A DNA stretch of 64,000 nucleotides, from contig CM059972.1 of the NCBI GenBank assembly GCA_030490835.1, positions 16,965,764 to 17,029,763 of the forward strand, in the 5' to 3' direction. Positions 11,481 through 23,245 of this stretch are shown one piece after another. The translations under genes and the position numbers were made by a program. Below the pieces are notes generated by a model that saw nothing but the letters and a program-made list of their open reading frames with translations, ran no database searches and was not told the origin of the DNA. This DNA is from Annona cherimola (Eukaryota; Streptophyta; Magnoliopsida; Magnoliales; Annonaceae). How positions within the stretch are numbered: position 1 is the stretch's first letter; every line of letters starts with the position of its first letter.

Positions 11481-14400
11481 ATGGAATTCGACAGCAGTCT
11501 ACACACTCCCTTCTCCTCCTTTGCTTGGGATCTCCACGCTTTCGATGCCCTCAACGCAGGCATGCCTTTGGAAGGTACTCTCCCTCTCTCTCACACACGT
11601 TTTAGACACATTTACACACTTTGGATTTTCTAATTGCATGCAAGGATTGTAATTTTCGACACTTGGGTTCTCTCAATACATGCGACGATGATTTCGAACA
11701 TCTCCCTCTCATCTACAAAGACTGACTTTTGTAGGTGAAGAGTCTCCCTTCTCATCGGACTGTTCGAGTGGATACCTTCAGGACGCCATAGCTGAGTGGA
11801 CCAGCCACTGCAAACGCAGACGCATGCTATTGTATTCTAATGATCAAACCACAAAGCAACCAGAGAAGAATTTCATCCAAGTAATTTCATGATAGCTCTG
11901 TGTTTGTTGGCCTATAATACTTTTTCTTTTGAGACACTAATTTTAATCCACTGATCTTATTGATCCACAGAATTACTGGAATTCCAATTATTACAGCGAC
12001 GATCCCTTTGCAAGCTTCACTTCCTTGAGTGAGGATAATACAACACTCTCGGGTAATAAACCATGCATTTTCTTCTTTCTAACTTCTACACTTGTCTTAT
12101 TAGGAGTTCCAATTAATGGCTAGCATTACAGATTTCTACAGCTCCTGTGTATTCCGGTTCCCCCATCAGACACTTAATTAATATAAAGCAAAATTAAAAC
12201 TCATAAAACCAAAAATTTTTGCTTACCAAATCATCACCTAATTAACTTCCTGTTATTCTAGGCCTGGAATTCTTTGCGCATCTAGCTTTTAGTTTTAAAT
12301 TTTCAAATCCAAATGTGTATCGTCATTCCAATATCTTTCCATGAGGCCTGAGGAGATTCCTAGGCCTCTATCATCCATTCCTGTATCTGATTTTTTACTT
12401 TTATTTTATTTTTTCATTTGAACGTGTAGAGTATAATTAACGAGCTGGCTTATGTGCATTTCTATATTGAAAAAATCAATGCCATTTAGGGCTCGTTAAT
12501 TAGAATTTATATGTATAGAAGGACAAGTACACTTTGTGATAAGAAAAAGTATGACTCATTTATATATGATGAAAATCATTAATACATAATTTTTAATTAA
12601 TAAACCAGCGTTGTGCACCATCTGAAAAATTCTTTGGACAAAAAAAAGAAAAAGAAAAAGAAAAAGAAAAATTCTGTGGGCTTTTTCCTACCCACCACAT
12701 GGCACATTAATCGGTGGAGGCATCCAAACCGTTCAAATCTTTGATCCAGGATATGTTTTTCTTTTTTTTTTTTTCCGATAAATCATACTATTACAAGAAA
12801 CAAATTTTTAGCGACAGAAAATTTTGCATCAATTTTCACTATAATATCACTATAATTACGTCGCTCTTAAGTCCATTACAAAAAAGCTTTTGTGACATTT
12901 TTTAAATTTGTCACTGAAAATTATATTTTTATTGTCATTTTTTTTTGTCATTAATAGGTTACTTTTTGCAAAAAATGACTAACAACTATTTAAGAATTTA
13001 GCTTCTAACGAGAATCTGATGTCGAATTCTAGAATTGATGGTTATTGGTGTTGGATAAGTGTGGCACTGAAGCATCTAGGTGCTCCAATTCCTACCGGAT
13101 AGCCAAATTTGGATGGTTTGGATAGCTGTATGCCAGTGCCAGGTGAAAGGCAGACCAGCCATCACCATTTTCCAGATGTTGCTAAACTAAAAGCGCCGTG
13201 ATTTCCGTGGCCCACTCACGCCCGAGAGGGGCTGGTAAACATACAAAAGAAGTGGTGGGCCACACCCATTACTCCAAACATTGGAAAACTATGTTCAACT
13301 TGTTTGATTCTGTATCCAAGACTATCTTCCAAACGTCAGAATCAGGGTTTATATTAATACAGCAACTTAGATGGCCGAAAAGCCCAAACTGCATGCTCTG
13401 CAATCCAGAGAATATATATATATAGGAAGATATTAAGTATAAATGGGTTGCACTGTAGTTACGGTGCAATACGCTTCCAAATAGGCCCCACCTATATTAA
13501 ATAAATATCCACTCCAAATTATTGTATTTAGAATTATTTATTTTAATAGCATATTAATTTTCATCCAAATCTAGCATATGTACATGACGATCTTAAAATG
13601 ACACAAAATCATGTAATAAATTAGTCTAAGGTAAATATTAATTTTAAAATAGTATTTTCAAGATTTAAACCATCTAAAGTATGTTATTTATACGGATAAA
13701 TAATTGCATGAAGTATTTTAACTTTCTAATATATTCATGGCTCATGTTGCAGTGGACTGTACCATAATAATTATGGTGCAATCCGGCTGCACCGGATAAG
13801 TTCTTATATATATATATATATATGTATATGTATATACACGATCCATTTTGCAGAATCCGACATTATTATTTATTGGGACCACATGAATTGATTTTCCTTC
13901 AACATTATCACAGATATCGATCAGCTAAATTCCTCGACAAACAGCATCAGCGACGGCACAAAATCAGTAACCGACACGAAAGCCTTTGCAAAGACCTTAG
14001 ATGGAAATGACCATATATCTTCCTCACCATCATCTCTCAAACATTCAAAATTACTCAAGGCCCCCAGTGATCAAACGGAAAAATTGGGTTCACAGGAACT
14101 ATTAAGTACAGGTAAATTATATATTCTTGGGTCGATTCCTCAGAAGAAGTTTACCCAATTACTATATCAAAAAAATAAATTTCTTTCGAGATTGATTTTT
14201 ATTTATTATTATTATTCATTTGGGTGGTGGTTAGAATGTCATTATCGTCATGGGACGAGGAAAGGAGGCAAGAGAATTGCGTACCCATTTGCAGTGGTGA
14301 AGCCTGGTGGGACAGATGAGGACGTGACACTAGAGGACATCAATGAGAGGATCCTAATGCGGCCAGCCCGGCCGGTCCGGCATCCGGTCGGGGAATTTGC

Positions 14401-14518
14401 ATGCCTGCCATGTGTGTCTGCCGACGGCCCTGGCCTTTCGGGCAAAGCTGTGGTGGGGTTCACCCGAATCCACACGCAAGGGAGAGGCACCGTCACTATC
14501 ATAAGAACAAGAGGGTGA
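11481..14518 (+). CDS. XRI1: XRI1-like protein (X-ray induced transcript 1 family), five exons
   Basis: Exons are 11481-11574, 11735-11880, 11971-12052, 13914-14111 and 14235-14518. All introns are GT-AG and the phases join to 267 codons plus TGA. The N-terminal half carries the family signature SSDCSSGYLQDAIAEW followed by CKRRRML (about residues 38-60) and then NYWNSN. Exon 5 is the conserved C-terminal block: VVKPGGTDEDVTLEDINERI, RPVRHPVGEFAC and GRGTVTIIRTRG. Family knowledge: Arabidopsis XRI1 is a nuclear, radiation-induced protein needed for meiotic double-strand-break repair and pollen development, and it interacts with MND1. The ATG at 11481 was chosen because only its frame joins exon 2 in the SSGYLQDA frame. 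An ATG at 11434 is in another frame and could be a short upstream ORF. Intron 3 is large and hosts a MITE. No lesion is seen. Confidence 0.9.
12053..13424 (+). other. XRI1 intron 3, part before the MITE
   Basis: AT-rich intron sequence with AAAAAG repeats near 12642-12672. At about 12770-12960 there is a stretch with weakly repeated 'gtcact/gtcatt' motifs of unknown origin. No coding potential. Confidence 0.6.
13425..13804 (+). mobile_element. Micron-like MITE, copy 2, in XRI1 intron 3
   Basis: Flanked by TA arrays at 13412-13424 and 13805-13823. The left end has a short hairpin (TTGCAC...GTGCAA); the right end carries a palindromic segment around 13759-13790. The interior matches copies 1 and 3 in the same orientation. 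It lies wholly within the 1.86-kb third intron of XRI1. Confidence 0.7.
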
Positions 14519-14992
14519 ACATGTACTTAATGTGCGCTTGTATATACAGAAGGCCGAATACCATACTAATTAATACTAGTGTTGAGCAATATTAGTTTTG
14601 GTATGAGCAATTATATATTAGAGGTTTTTTTTTTGGGTGGGAATGGAGGTTATTTGCATGTATTGTATTACTTGCTTTTGGGATTTGCATTTTTATCATA
14701 TAAATATTAATTTTTTGAAAAATATCTTGTTTAAGAACTTTATTTGCAAAAATAATCTTTTTATGATCAGGTTTAATTAGTTTTGATCGAGGACCTAAAT
14801 CTAATTAAAGTCGTATCTTGTGTTGGTATATATTCTTAGATGGGTTTTGCTTTTATGTAGCCAAATTATATAAAAGTGGTTTCATATAACCTTCTCAAAA
14901 TTTAAAATTTTGATAATTGATTGAAAATTCAATTCATTTAATGCATTTAATATCACTTGCTTAATTAGGAGATCAAATTTTATCTAAATCAA
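14519..14992. other. XRI1 3' flank
   Basis: AT-rich 3' UTR and spacer. Several AATAAA-like hexamer variants exist, but none can be picked as the true poly(A) signal. Confidence 0.4.
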
Positions 14993-15004
14993 GTATATAT
15001 ATAT

Positions 15005-15240
15005 GGGTCACATTTGTTTTAAAAAATATATTCATATATAAATTATGATAAACGCTTAGATCCATTCACATGTGTATTAGAATGTGATAATATTTTATAA
15101 AATTTTTTATTTACATAGCAGTAATATTTTAGATGGTTTAGATATTAAAAAACTACTTTAAATGGATATTTTAGTATTAAACCATGTTATTACATTGATT
15201 TTATATATTTATAAATAGGACCCATATGCTGCAATACTAA
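15005..15240 (-). mobile_element. Micron-like MITE, partial inverted copy
   Basis: The segment around 15120-15205 is the reverse complement of the core of copies 1-3 (TAGATGGTTTAGATATTAAA and the following TTAAACCATGTTATTAC-type stretch). A TA array (14993-15004) borders it on the left. The other end is not clear. Confidence 0.5.
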
Positions 15241-16356
15241 ATAAATGAAAAAATTTCTATGATACCATAAATGGTATCATATAAATTATATAGAGTAGAT
15301 TTTTTATCAACCATCGTGATATTAAAAATAAAAAAAGTGATATTGAAAAGATATTTTATAAAGCGAGGGCCTTCTCAGATTTTAGTTATATCTTAGTTAT
15401 GAGTAAACTTTACCATACTGGAAAAATTGGGCGGTAAATTCAAATTCCCTTTTGAAAAAAAATTTTGAGAGAAGATGATCACATACTAACGTCTTATTAT
15501 TATTTTTTTGGGATGGAACTAACGTCTTATTTTAATTCAATTCTCTGGCTACGATTGGCGCAAACTTGCATGTAACTTTGGCTCTTGATGGAGGAACATT
15601 GACATATATAGAACGATGGGAGTTTCAAGCCATTCGCACCTTTAATAATAATTTCATGCCTACCTAGCCAGAGAATAATAAACCAATAATACACCATGAC
15701 ACCCGCAAATCTCATGATACATATGTAAGACAAACCAATGTATGGCATCTGCCAGCTGGATAGCCCACACGAGTTAGGCCGCCTAGCATTAATAATTACT
15801 CCATATCATTAATTTCCTTGACAGGACATGTTCATGTATACATACATATCACGAATTCCGCGCTTCTGACGTGATACGAGAGTAATTAAGGACTATTCCC
15901 TCGCACCGAAACGGAGTCGTAGGGGACTTCTTCTGTTAATGGCATCGCCTGATGGGATTGGGAAAAAACAAAGGGAATATTTTAGGAAAGTTATAAGAAA
16001 AAATAATTAAATTATAAGGATAAATTTGGAATGAATAGCGTAGTTGTAAGAAATAATTGAATTATAAAGGTAAAGTTAAAAAATAAGATTGTTGAATTCC
16101 TAAATAATTGACTAAAAAATGTGTAGGCCTTACGTTCTCCATAAAATTCCACGCATATACATTACCAAATAGCCATTAGGCTACATTTGGTAGTCATGAA
16201 ACATGATAGGACAGTGGAAAAGTGCGCAAAGTGAGAAAAAAATATTTTGAAAATTGTGCAAATAAAATAATATGATGGAAGAAAAGTTAGAATAAATAGG
16301 ATAATTAGAAGAAAAATAATTGAAGTACATGAATAAAGTGGAAAAAGTAAGGTTGT
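15241..16356. other. Intergenic spacer
   Basis: AT-rich with no supported gene. Part at about 16180-16350 resembles a decayed Tourist-like element immediately before the clearer copy at 16360. Confidence 0.4.
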
Positions 16357-16359
16357 TAA

Positions 16360-16624
16360 GGGTGTGTTTGTCTAAACTAAAATTTTTTTAAATTAAAACT
16401 TTTTGTTCTCTATAAGTATCTTATTTTTAAAAAAATTTTCATATCTTTATGTATAATCGCCTTATTTTTCAATTATTTCTATATAATTATCTATATGATT
16501 ATTTAGTTTTATTTTCTTTTTCTCCTCATTATTACTCATATTATTTTAATCATTTTCTCTTATTTTAAAATTTTTTACATAAAAAAATTTTCATTTAAAA
16601 GTTTTATTATTTCTAAAAATACCC
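16360..16624. mobile_element. Tourist-like MITE 1
   Basis: Starts GGGTGTGTTTG and ends in ...ATACCC, with 3-bp TAA target duplications at 16357-16359 and 16625-16627. The interior has the family's characteristic pyrimidine-rich text (AATTATTTCTATATAATTAT). Non-coding. Confidence 0.65.
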
Positions 16625-16997
16625 TAAATAGTTAAGATGCCAATTCATTTACATGGGAATCTATGAAAGAGATTTAAAAAAAACATGAGAAACCGTTAAC
16701 AACCATTGCAAAACGTAGTCTTAATAAATTATGTGTTTAGATGGTGTTTGGAAGAAAAATACAAATAAATCATTCATTTGTAGACAAAAACAAAAGAGAA
16801 GGTATAGTAAAAAAATACAAATAAATCATTCATTTGGAGAAAAAACAAAAGAGTATGTACAAAACCCATTTATAGCGCCCCTATAAAAATGTTAGCATGT
16901 TAATTAATAGAAACTACTTGAAAAGAAAATCATGGTTATTAATTAATCCATTGGTGCAAGTAATTAAATAAGGATTTATATATATGTATATATATGT

Positions 16998-17370
16998 AGA
17001 GAAATATTCAGATGTTGCTTTACTACACAACAGTTATGGTACAGTTACATCAAAATGGGCCCCACATGATTATAAAATTATAATCTACTCCGCCCATTAT
17101 ATATAAAATTATGTATTCTATTACCATACCAAATTTTCTCCCAATTGAATATGTGTATGGATCCCATCTAAAAATGATACGAATTTAATGTAATAAAATA
17201 ATTTAATGTACTTTAAAGTTATTTTTTCAACATGTAAACCGTTTGCTATAAAATTTATATATGGATAAATGATTATATAAAATATTAATACATTTAAGTA
17301 CATGTAAGGCTTATTTTGGGCCAAATGCATCGTTAATTATGGTGTAGCTTCACTGCACAGGAAAGGTTTT
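16998..17370 (+). mobile_element. Micron-like MITE, copy 3
   Basis: Flanked by TATATATG-type arrays at 16975-16997 and 17371-17399. It shares the 'gggccccac' motif and the core with copies 1 and 2 in the same orientation. Confidence 0.7.
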
Positions 17371-17537
17371 CATATATGTGTGTGCGTATATATACATATC
17401 TCTACATACATTTGTAACCACAAAACACCTCATGATTTGAAGCTTTGTAAGACACAATTGGATTTGCTAGTGGGCAGTGTTTCTAAGTCAAAAAGTGAGC
17501 AAATGCTTTAGCTCTAAAAACAAAACAATTTGCCACT

Positions 17538-17765
17538 GGGCTCTTGCCCCAATAGTTAAGTTCGTTGGCATTGTTGCCAAACGATTTTGATTCAAACCTT
17601 GCAAAGTGCAAGTGTATAATCATTTATCTCCCTAGTAATAGATAGTTTAGTTGTCCCTCATAAATGTGAGAGTATTTATAAAATGTTCTTCTACTGTGAG
17701 AGATATGAAAATGCTTATTTTGTAATATCAGATGTCATAGTTTGTGTATACTATTAATAAAAAAA
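17538..17765 (+). mobile_element. SINE-like element 1
   Basis: An A-box-like stretch (CCCCAATAGTTAAG, about 17547-17560) precedes a B-box-like stretch (GATTCAAACC, 17589-17598). The 3' end is TATACTATTAATAAAAAAA. Imperfect flanking repeats AATTTGCCAC (17527-17536) and AATTTAGCCAC (17767-17777) look like a target duplication. This fits a tRNA-derived SINE; the boxes are diverged. Confidence 0.5.
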
Positions 17766-17780
17766 TAATTTAGCCACCAA

Positions 17781-18030
17781 GCTTGTGACCTAGTGATATG
17801 TCCAAGTGGTGTAAATTCCCAGGGATGGTAAGAGACATGGTGAGAGACGGAGATCGAATTCCCCTAGTCCTACAACTGTGGGTGTTGATTAATACCCCCC
17901 ATGGATGGGGGTATTTAATTGATTCCTCCATAATGTGGAGGTACTAGGAAAAATCCTTCCGTTGTGTGATGGCCGAATGTGCTTGATTTTAATATCAAAT
18001 GCTATTATATATATATACTAATAAAAAAAA
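17781..18030 (+). mobile_element. SINE-like element 2
   Basis: An A-box-like TGACCTAGTGATAT (about 17786-17799) and a B-box-like AGATCGAATTCCCC (17851-17864) are followed by a 3' end ATACTAATAAAAAAAA, like that of the adjacent element. It lies head-to-tail behind SINE-like element 1. Confidence 0.5.
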
Positions 18031-19349
18031 CAAAATGATTTATTGGAATTGGCCGTGAAAATATTCTGTGAATGCCTCAAGTGAAAAGATGCAATTTCCG
18101 AGACTTGAGCTCTCTAATGATCATCGGTTGGACGTCAGCAAGGCTCACGTTTCTTTCCTATTTCATGTGGCTATATATCTACAGTACCATTTGAAAAATA
18201 AACAGATGGGTGGAGGAAAAACAGACCATGCGCACAGATGCACTTAATTTGTGGCTGGATGATCAGGCCCACCAGATCATCGAAGGCTGGCTCAGATCCG
18301 ATGCATGCACGTGTCTCATAATATATTAATAATCTCGGATGTAGTAGCTGCTAGCTAGATGACAATATTATTATTATTGCAGATGTCCCCATGTTGGTAA
18401 TTCCACGTTGCATCACTCCAAAGCAGCGGATGGTGTAGTACTGGAATTAGAGGGATGAGCTGCGTACTGACTTCCACGTTCAAAATACAAAAAGCCGCAG
18501 GCCAATGATCGCGTGTGGCCCATCTGTCTTCCATTAGTGGCTGGCATTTGAAAGAGGGTAATGCTAGCTAGCTGCTGGCCGGCATTATCTTGCACGGTGA
18601 GGAAATGGAATCCAACCAATTAATGCAATTCGCACAATACCGCCCCCAACTTAAAACCAATGGCGATGCATGATGGCCTGGGGCCCATAGAATCAATGCA
18701 TGGATTTATATTCTAAGATATATCTTCCATCAAGCCATGGGCCTCCTCAATCACTGTCTCGCATATGCGTCTCTCTGGGCCCTCTGTTACATGTCAGGAG
18801 GATTAATACATGGACATGTGTGTGTGTGTCTGCAAATACTTACATGGCTGCTTACTTTTAATTAGCTACCTGCTAAGAGCTCTATGTCGGATCTAAATCA
18901 ATCAATATATGTGTAGTATATATTTCCACTTCGATAAATAAATGATTCTTTTCATATCACCATGGATATTTATTTTATAAATATGTTTTATATTATTATG
19001 CCTCTGAAAAACTGTTAGATAGAGCGTAGCTTATTTGTGGGTAGGTCCGGCACCTTTGTGCTAGGCTCAACCTACCTGCAGAGTGAACTACAAATTAAAG
19101 CATAATTTCTGTCATAAACTATAATTTTGTACTTTAAATTTAATATTGCTACTTTTAGGTATTCACCCGTAATAAATATTCATTGTTTCAAAAATATTAA
19201 TTCAGCCAATCGCAAATAGCCACATGGCATGACATGCAGACTATAAACTAATTCATAACCACTTTCGGCCTTCCCCACCCAAGAATGCGATGCCATTTCG
19301 AGTCTTCCCAATATTAGTTAGTATTAGTTTTATCTCTTCAGTAGTAGTA
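18031..19349. other. Intergenic spacer
   Basis: Mixed-composition DNA with a short TG run near 18818. No ORF is family-like and no transposon ends were seen. Confidence 0.4.
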
Positions 19350-19352
19350 TTA

Positions 19353-19633
19353 GCGTATGTTTGGCAATAGTTAAAAAGTGTCAAGTTAAAACTTTTCAAT
19401 CTAAAACTTTTCGCTCTCCACAATTATCATATTTTTTAATTATTTTTTCACATTTTTCTATACAACTACCCTACTTTTCAATCATTTTTACACAACTACC
19501 CACACAACTAATCTATCTATTTTAACTTTATCATCCTTACTACTCATTATTACCGCTATCATATCACATCATTTGACAGCTTTTACTATTCAAAACTTTT
19601 TATCAAAAGTTTTACTCATTCCCAAACACACCC
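19353..19633. mobile_element. Tourist-like MITE 2
   Basis: Starts GCGTATGTTTGG and ends CCAAACACACCC, with TTA target duplications at 19350-19352 and 19634-19636. One of the clearest copies. Confidence 0.75.
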
Positions 19634-19636
19634 TTA

Positions 19637-20233
19637 TTATTTAGTTCTTCGTGTTATAAGGATTATACATGCACTATTTGTAATATTAAATGACTTGATA
19701 TGTATATATATAAATTAAAAAAAATTCATAACTACTTTCCGTGAAAAAAGTCATGCTCAAATAGAATCCCACTAAGTTTTCTAAAATCCCTTAAAATCAA
19801 AGGAGTTGGACGTTGCCATTCATCAGTATATGGAAGGCTACTATAAAAAGGATGTTAGTTCTTCATTTTGGAGAAAGTTCTCTTCTTGCCGGACCTCTTT
19901 ACTCCGCTTCTCTTACTCACCTGTCGATTCCCTCTAAGATAACGTCAACCCTCTGACAAAACCTTGTAAAATCCACGATCTTATACTGCTATTAATATTT
20001 CTATTATAAATCAAATTATAATGAAAATATAATAAACGTTGGGACGGACCTAAAAGCCAGCTTGCTCTTTGCGCCTATATGTGACCTGGAAACGGGATCC
20101 ACCGCTGGTGCTCAACCAAGCTGGGTTGGGCCGCAAACAGGCATCTTCTTAACTGTTGGGCTTGACATATTGACACAGTAAGACAGGGTTTTACATATAG
20201 CTTTGTCTCGTCCGACCGTAGCTACCTCAACCT
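19637..20233. other. Spacer with a possible LTR relic
   Basis: ACTATAAAAAGG at about 19841-19853, followed by a CT-rich stretch to about 19950, resembles the promoter/R region of an LTR or a dead promoter. No partner LTR or ORF was found. Confidence 0.25.
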
Positions 20234-20850
20234 TGGAGTGTTAATGGTCATGGTCGACTCACCAACCCACTCGTTCAACCCGTTTATAAATGGATTTGGG
20301 TTGAGATTTTTCAATAAATGGGTTATCATCCTCAATACGTTTAACCATTTAATTAAATAAATAGATTAGGGTTGAGATTTTATAACTTGTTAACCCGTTT
20401 AGTAACCCATTTAACCTATATAACCTGTTCGACTTGTTTAATTCGTTCAACCCATTTAACTCGCTTAACTCATTAAAATTTTATACATATACATGTAAAC
20501 TCTTTGATTATTTTTCCTCTCTAAGTTTTCCTCCAGTCACCTAATTTTCATTTTTCCACTGTTGCCCTAATTTTATTTTTCCGTTACTGCCCTATTTTCA
20601 TTTCCCCTATGCCGAAAACACCCTCTCGTCTCTCCCTGCGAGATCATCATCTACTAAAGTCTAGGCTTTCAGGTTATTTCTTATACAATCCGTTAACGAC
20701 CCACCAACCCGTTTATTAAATGGGTTGTAAATGGGTTAGGGTTGAGGTTTTTTAAATGGGTTAATAAATGGATTAGGATTGAGATATTTTAAATGAGTTA
20801 GGATTAAGATTAGACTCCAACTCATCCAATCCAATCCGTTAATACCCCTA
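20234..20850. mobile_element. hAT-type MITE, copy 1
   Basis: Terminal repeats TGGAGTGTTAATGG at left and CCGTTAATACCCCTA at right match those of the element at 50199-50754, in the opposite orientation. The interior is built of repeated 'aacccgttta/gggttgag' words. No clean target duplication is visible here. Confidence 0.65.
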
Positions 20851-21256
20851 CCTATACCCGCCTATTTAAAAATATAATTATATATATTATTTTAATTTCA
20901 TATTCTTTCAAAATTTCAGATTGTTTATGGTTAACCGTACTCTATTTAATAATCAACATGTAAGTTTGACATAAAAGAATTTTAAACTAAATAAGTATTC
21001 AAATATCAAAAATTTCAAAAGTGACCTAAAATTTCAACCCAAGTTACTTGTTCAAGTAGCAAATAGAATTTTCAATTATATACTTTGTTGCTTCTTTTAA
21101 TAAATTTATTATGATATTTATGTTTATTAATGCTTTGTTATAGTCTGATGGTGTTTTGCTTTTACTAATTAGTAATATATTTATATATTCGACCCATAAA
21201 TTTAATATGAATGACTTTATATTTGTTCAATATATAAAATTTAAAATTATCACACT

Positions 21257-21706
21257 TGTTAGAAATGTGATTTGGGTTGATACGAATCACAGTGGAAGCA
21301 CGCATAGTAAAATAGAATAAAAAATAACAACAAGATCACACATGAAGGAAACCAAGATTTATGTTGAAATCCCTTCAAACAAAGAAGGAAAAACTACGTG
21401 AGAGAAAGAACGATTCACTATAATACATGAGTTATAGAGATACACATAAAAATACCTCATACCTATGCTTTGGATGCCTCAAACTTACTTCAAATAAGAA
21501 CAAACTCCCTCTCTCATGTCTCTCATGTCCCAAATAGACACCTCTCAAGGTTCTACCAAATTTCTAACTGATACATTTATAAATAGAATTCTAATGGGTA
21601 CTTGCGTTGTTCTATATGCAATTTCAGTCTCACACAATTAAAATACATAGGATATGCAATCCCAAACTCACTCAACTATAATACATAGAATACAAGGCAC
21701 TTAATA
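21257..21706 (-). repeat. 3' LTR of the copia-like element
   Basis: 450 bp. Matches the right-hand repeat across its length with many substitutions, so the insertion is old. Confidence 0.65.
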
Positions 21707-22431
21707 AATCTCCACTTTGGCTTAAATTCTGCGTACATGTGCTCTAACTTGCATCGGGGCATCAATCTTGCACTCGATTATACATAGTTACAAATAACAT
21801 GAACTGCATTTGTCTTCCAACACTATCAAATTCATAGGACTCCCCAGACTCTCCACGATTTATGCTAATGTATTCTCAAGATCTCATAGCCACAGTCCAA
21901 TGCAAAGCTCAGGAAAACCTAATCTATCTCCACATGCTTTTCATGCATCATCAGCATCAGCACAATCATAGCCTATCAAAACACAAGATCTGCTCATGAG
22001 CTATTACTTCAAAATAGATCAAACTTGATACCTTCTGTTCAACCTCGATCTATGTGATCCAACTTGATCACGTCCAACGATGTAACATCCTTTTGATCTA
22101 GTCGTCCACAAGAAGAACAATACCTGATCTCATCTAGATCTTCGCATCAATGTAGAATATCTGTGGTTCTGAGAAGTTCACTTGCTCCACCTTGATCTGA
22201 AACATCTTTATGCAAAATCAACCACTTTGATTTGTACAACCCCTCATATTCACGCAATTGAAGCAAAATCTGCCCAAACTAACCTCACCATCATGTTTAG
22301 AGCACCAAAAAATATATAAATCTATACCTGGTTCACTAAAATCTGAGTCTAGGATCACACATAACAAGTTGCATCTGCACTTGCTTTGCTACACCTCCCA
22401 GCACCATAAGTGTAGTAACATTTTTCAGAAA

Positions 22432-22691
22432 ACTGTGTTTGGGAAGTGATAAAATTTTTGGTGTAAAATTTTTTGAATTGATAGAAAATGATGTAATATG
22501 ATAAAGATCATAATGAAGAGTAAAGAGAATAAAGTTAAAATAAATAAGTTGATTGTAAATTATTCGTGTAGAAATAATTGAAAAGTAGATTAGTTGTATA
22601 GAAAGATATGAAAAAATGATTAAAAAATAAAATAGTTATAAAGAATGAAAAGTTTTAGTTGGAGAAATTTTAAGGCTTCCCGAACATACCC
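22432..22691. mobile_element. Tourist-like MITE 3, nested in the LTR element
   Basis: Left end CTGTGTTTGGGAAG, right end CGAACATACCC; interior of the same family (GATGTAATATGATAAAG; GTGTAGAAATAATTGAAAAG). It sits in the internal part of the copia-like element. Confidence 0.55.
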
Positions 22692-23245
22692 TGAATGAAT
22701 TCTAAATTGTTCCATGCGTGTATATTCCTCCTGTGCATCTCAACGCACCAAGCATTATCTTTCTTCTTCAGATCGTCTAGAAACCCATCTAGAAATGGAA
22801 ACGAACAAAAACCAAGCTCTCCCGCTTACATGTTGCTCTACTCATGCGCCCATGCCGTTCAGTGCCGTCCACCAACAAAAACCACCTGCAACCACCACCG
22901 CCATCATCTCTGCTGGATGGCCTCCATGATATCAGTCTTCCTTAGCACCCAACAAACCCATCACTACAAGATTCTGCTTCAGCTGTTGCCATTAGGGCGC
23001 CATCACCAGATCCGGCCATCTGCCACCCAAATCTGGTTATCCCTGCATCAGATTTGCGCTCATCCCAGCCGCCCATCAGCATCACGGCTACCAAGATCTG
23101 CCATCCACTTCATAATCCGTTAGACAAAACCCATGAAATCTTGTGCGTTAAAATTGCCACCGTGATCTTGCCCATCAAGAAAACATTGATCCAACACCAA
23201 ATCACTTATCTTATCATAATTTGCAACCATAGGTCTGATACCATT

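Noticed and set aside
11434..11652. ORF starting at 11434 as the XRI1 start
   Set aside because: Phase at the exon 1 donor would not join the SSGYLQDA frame of exon 2; the ATG at 11481 does.
14084..14518. Single 144-codon ORF at the end of XRI1
   Set aside because: Its first part reads through intron 4 (14112-14234); only 14235-14518 is exon.
22695..23123. 142-codon ORF
   Set aside because: Lies in the internal region of a non-autonomous LTR element; no gag or pol similarity and Ser/His/Pro-biased composition.
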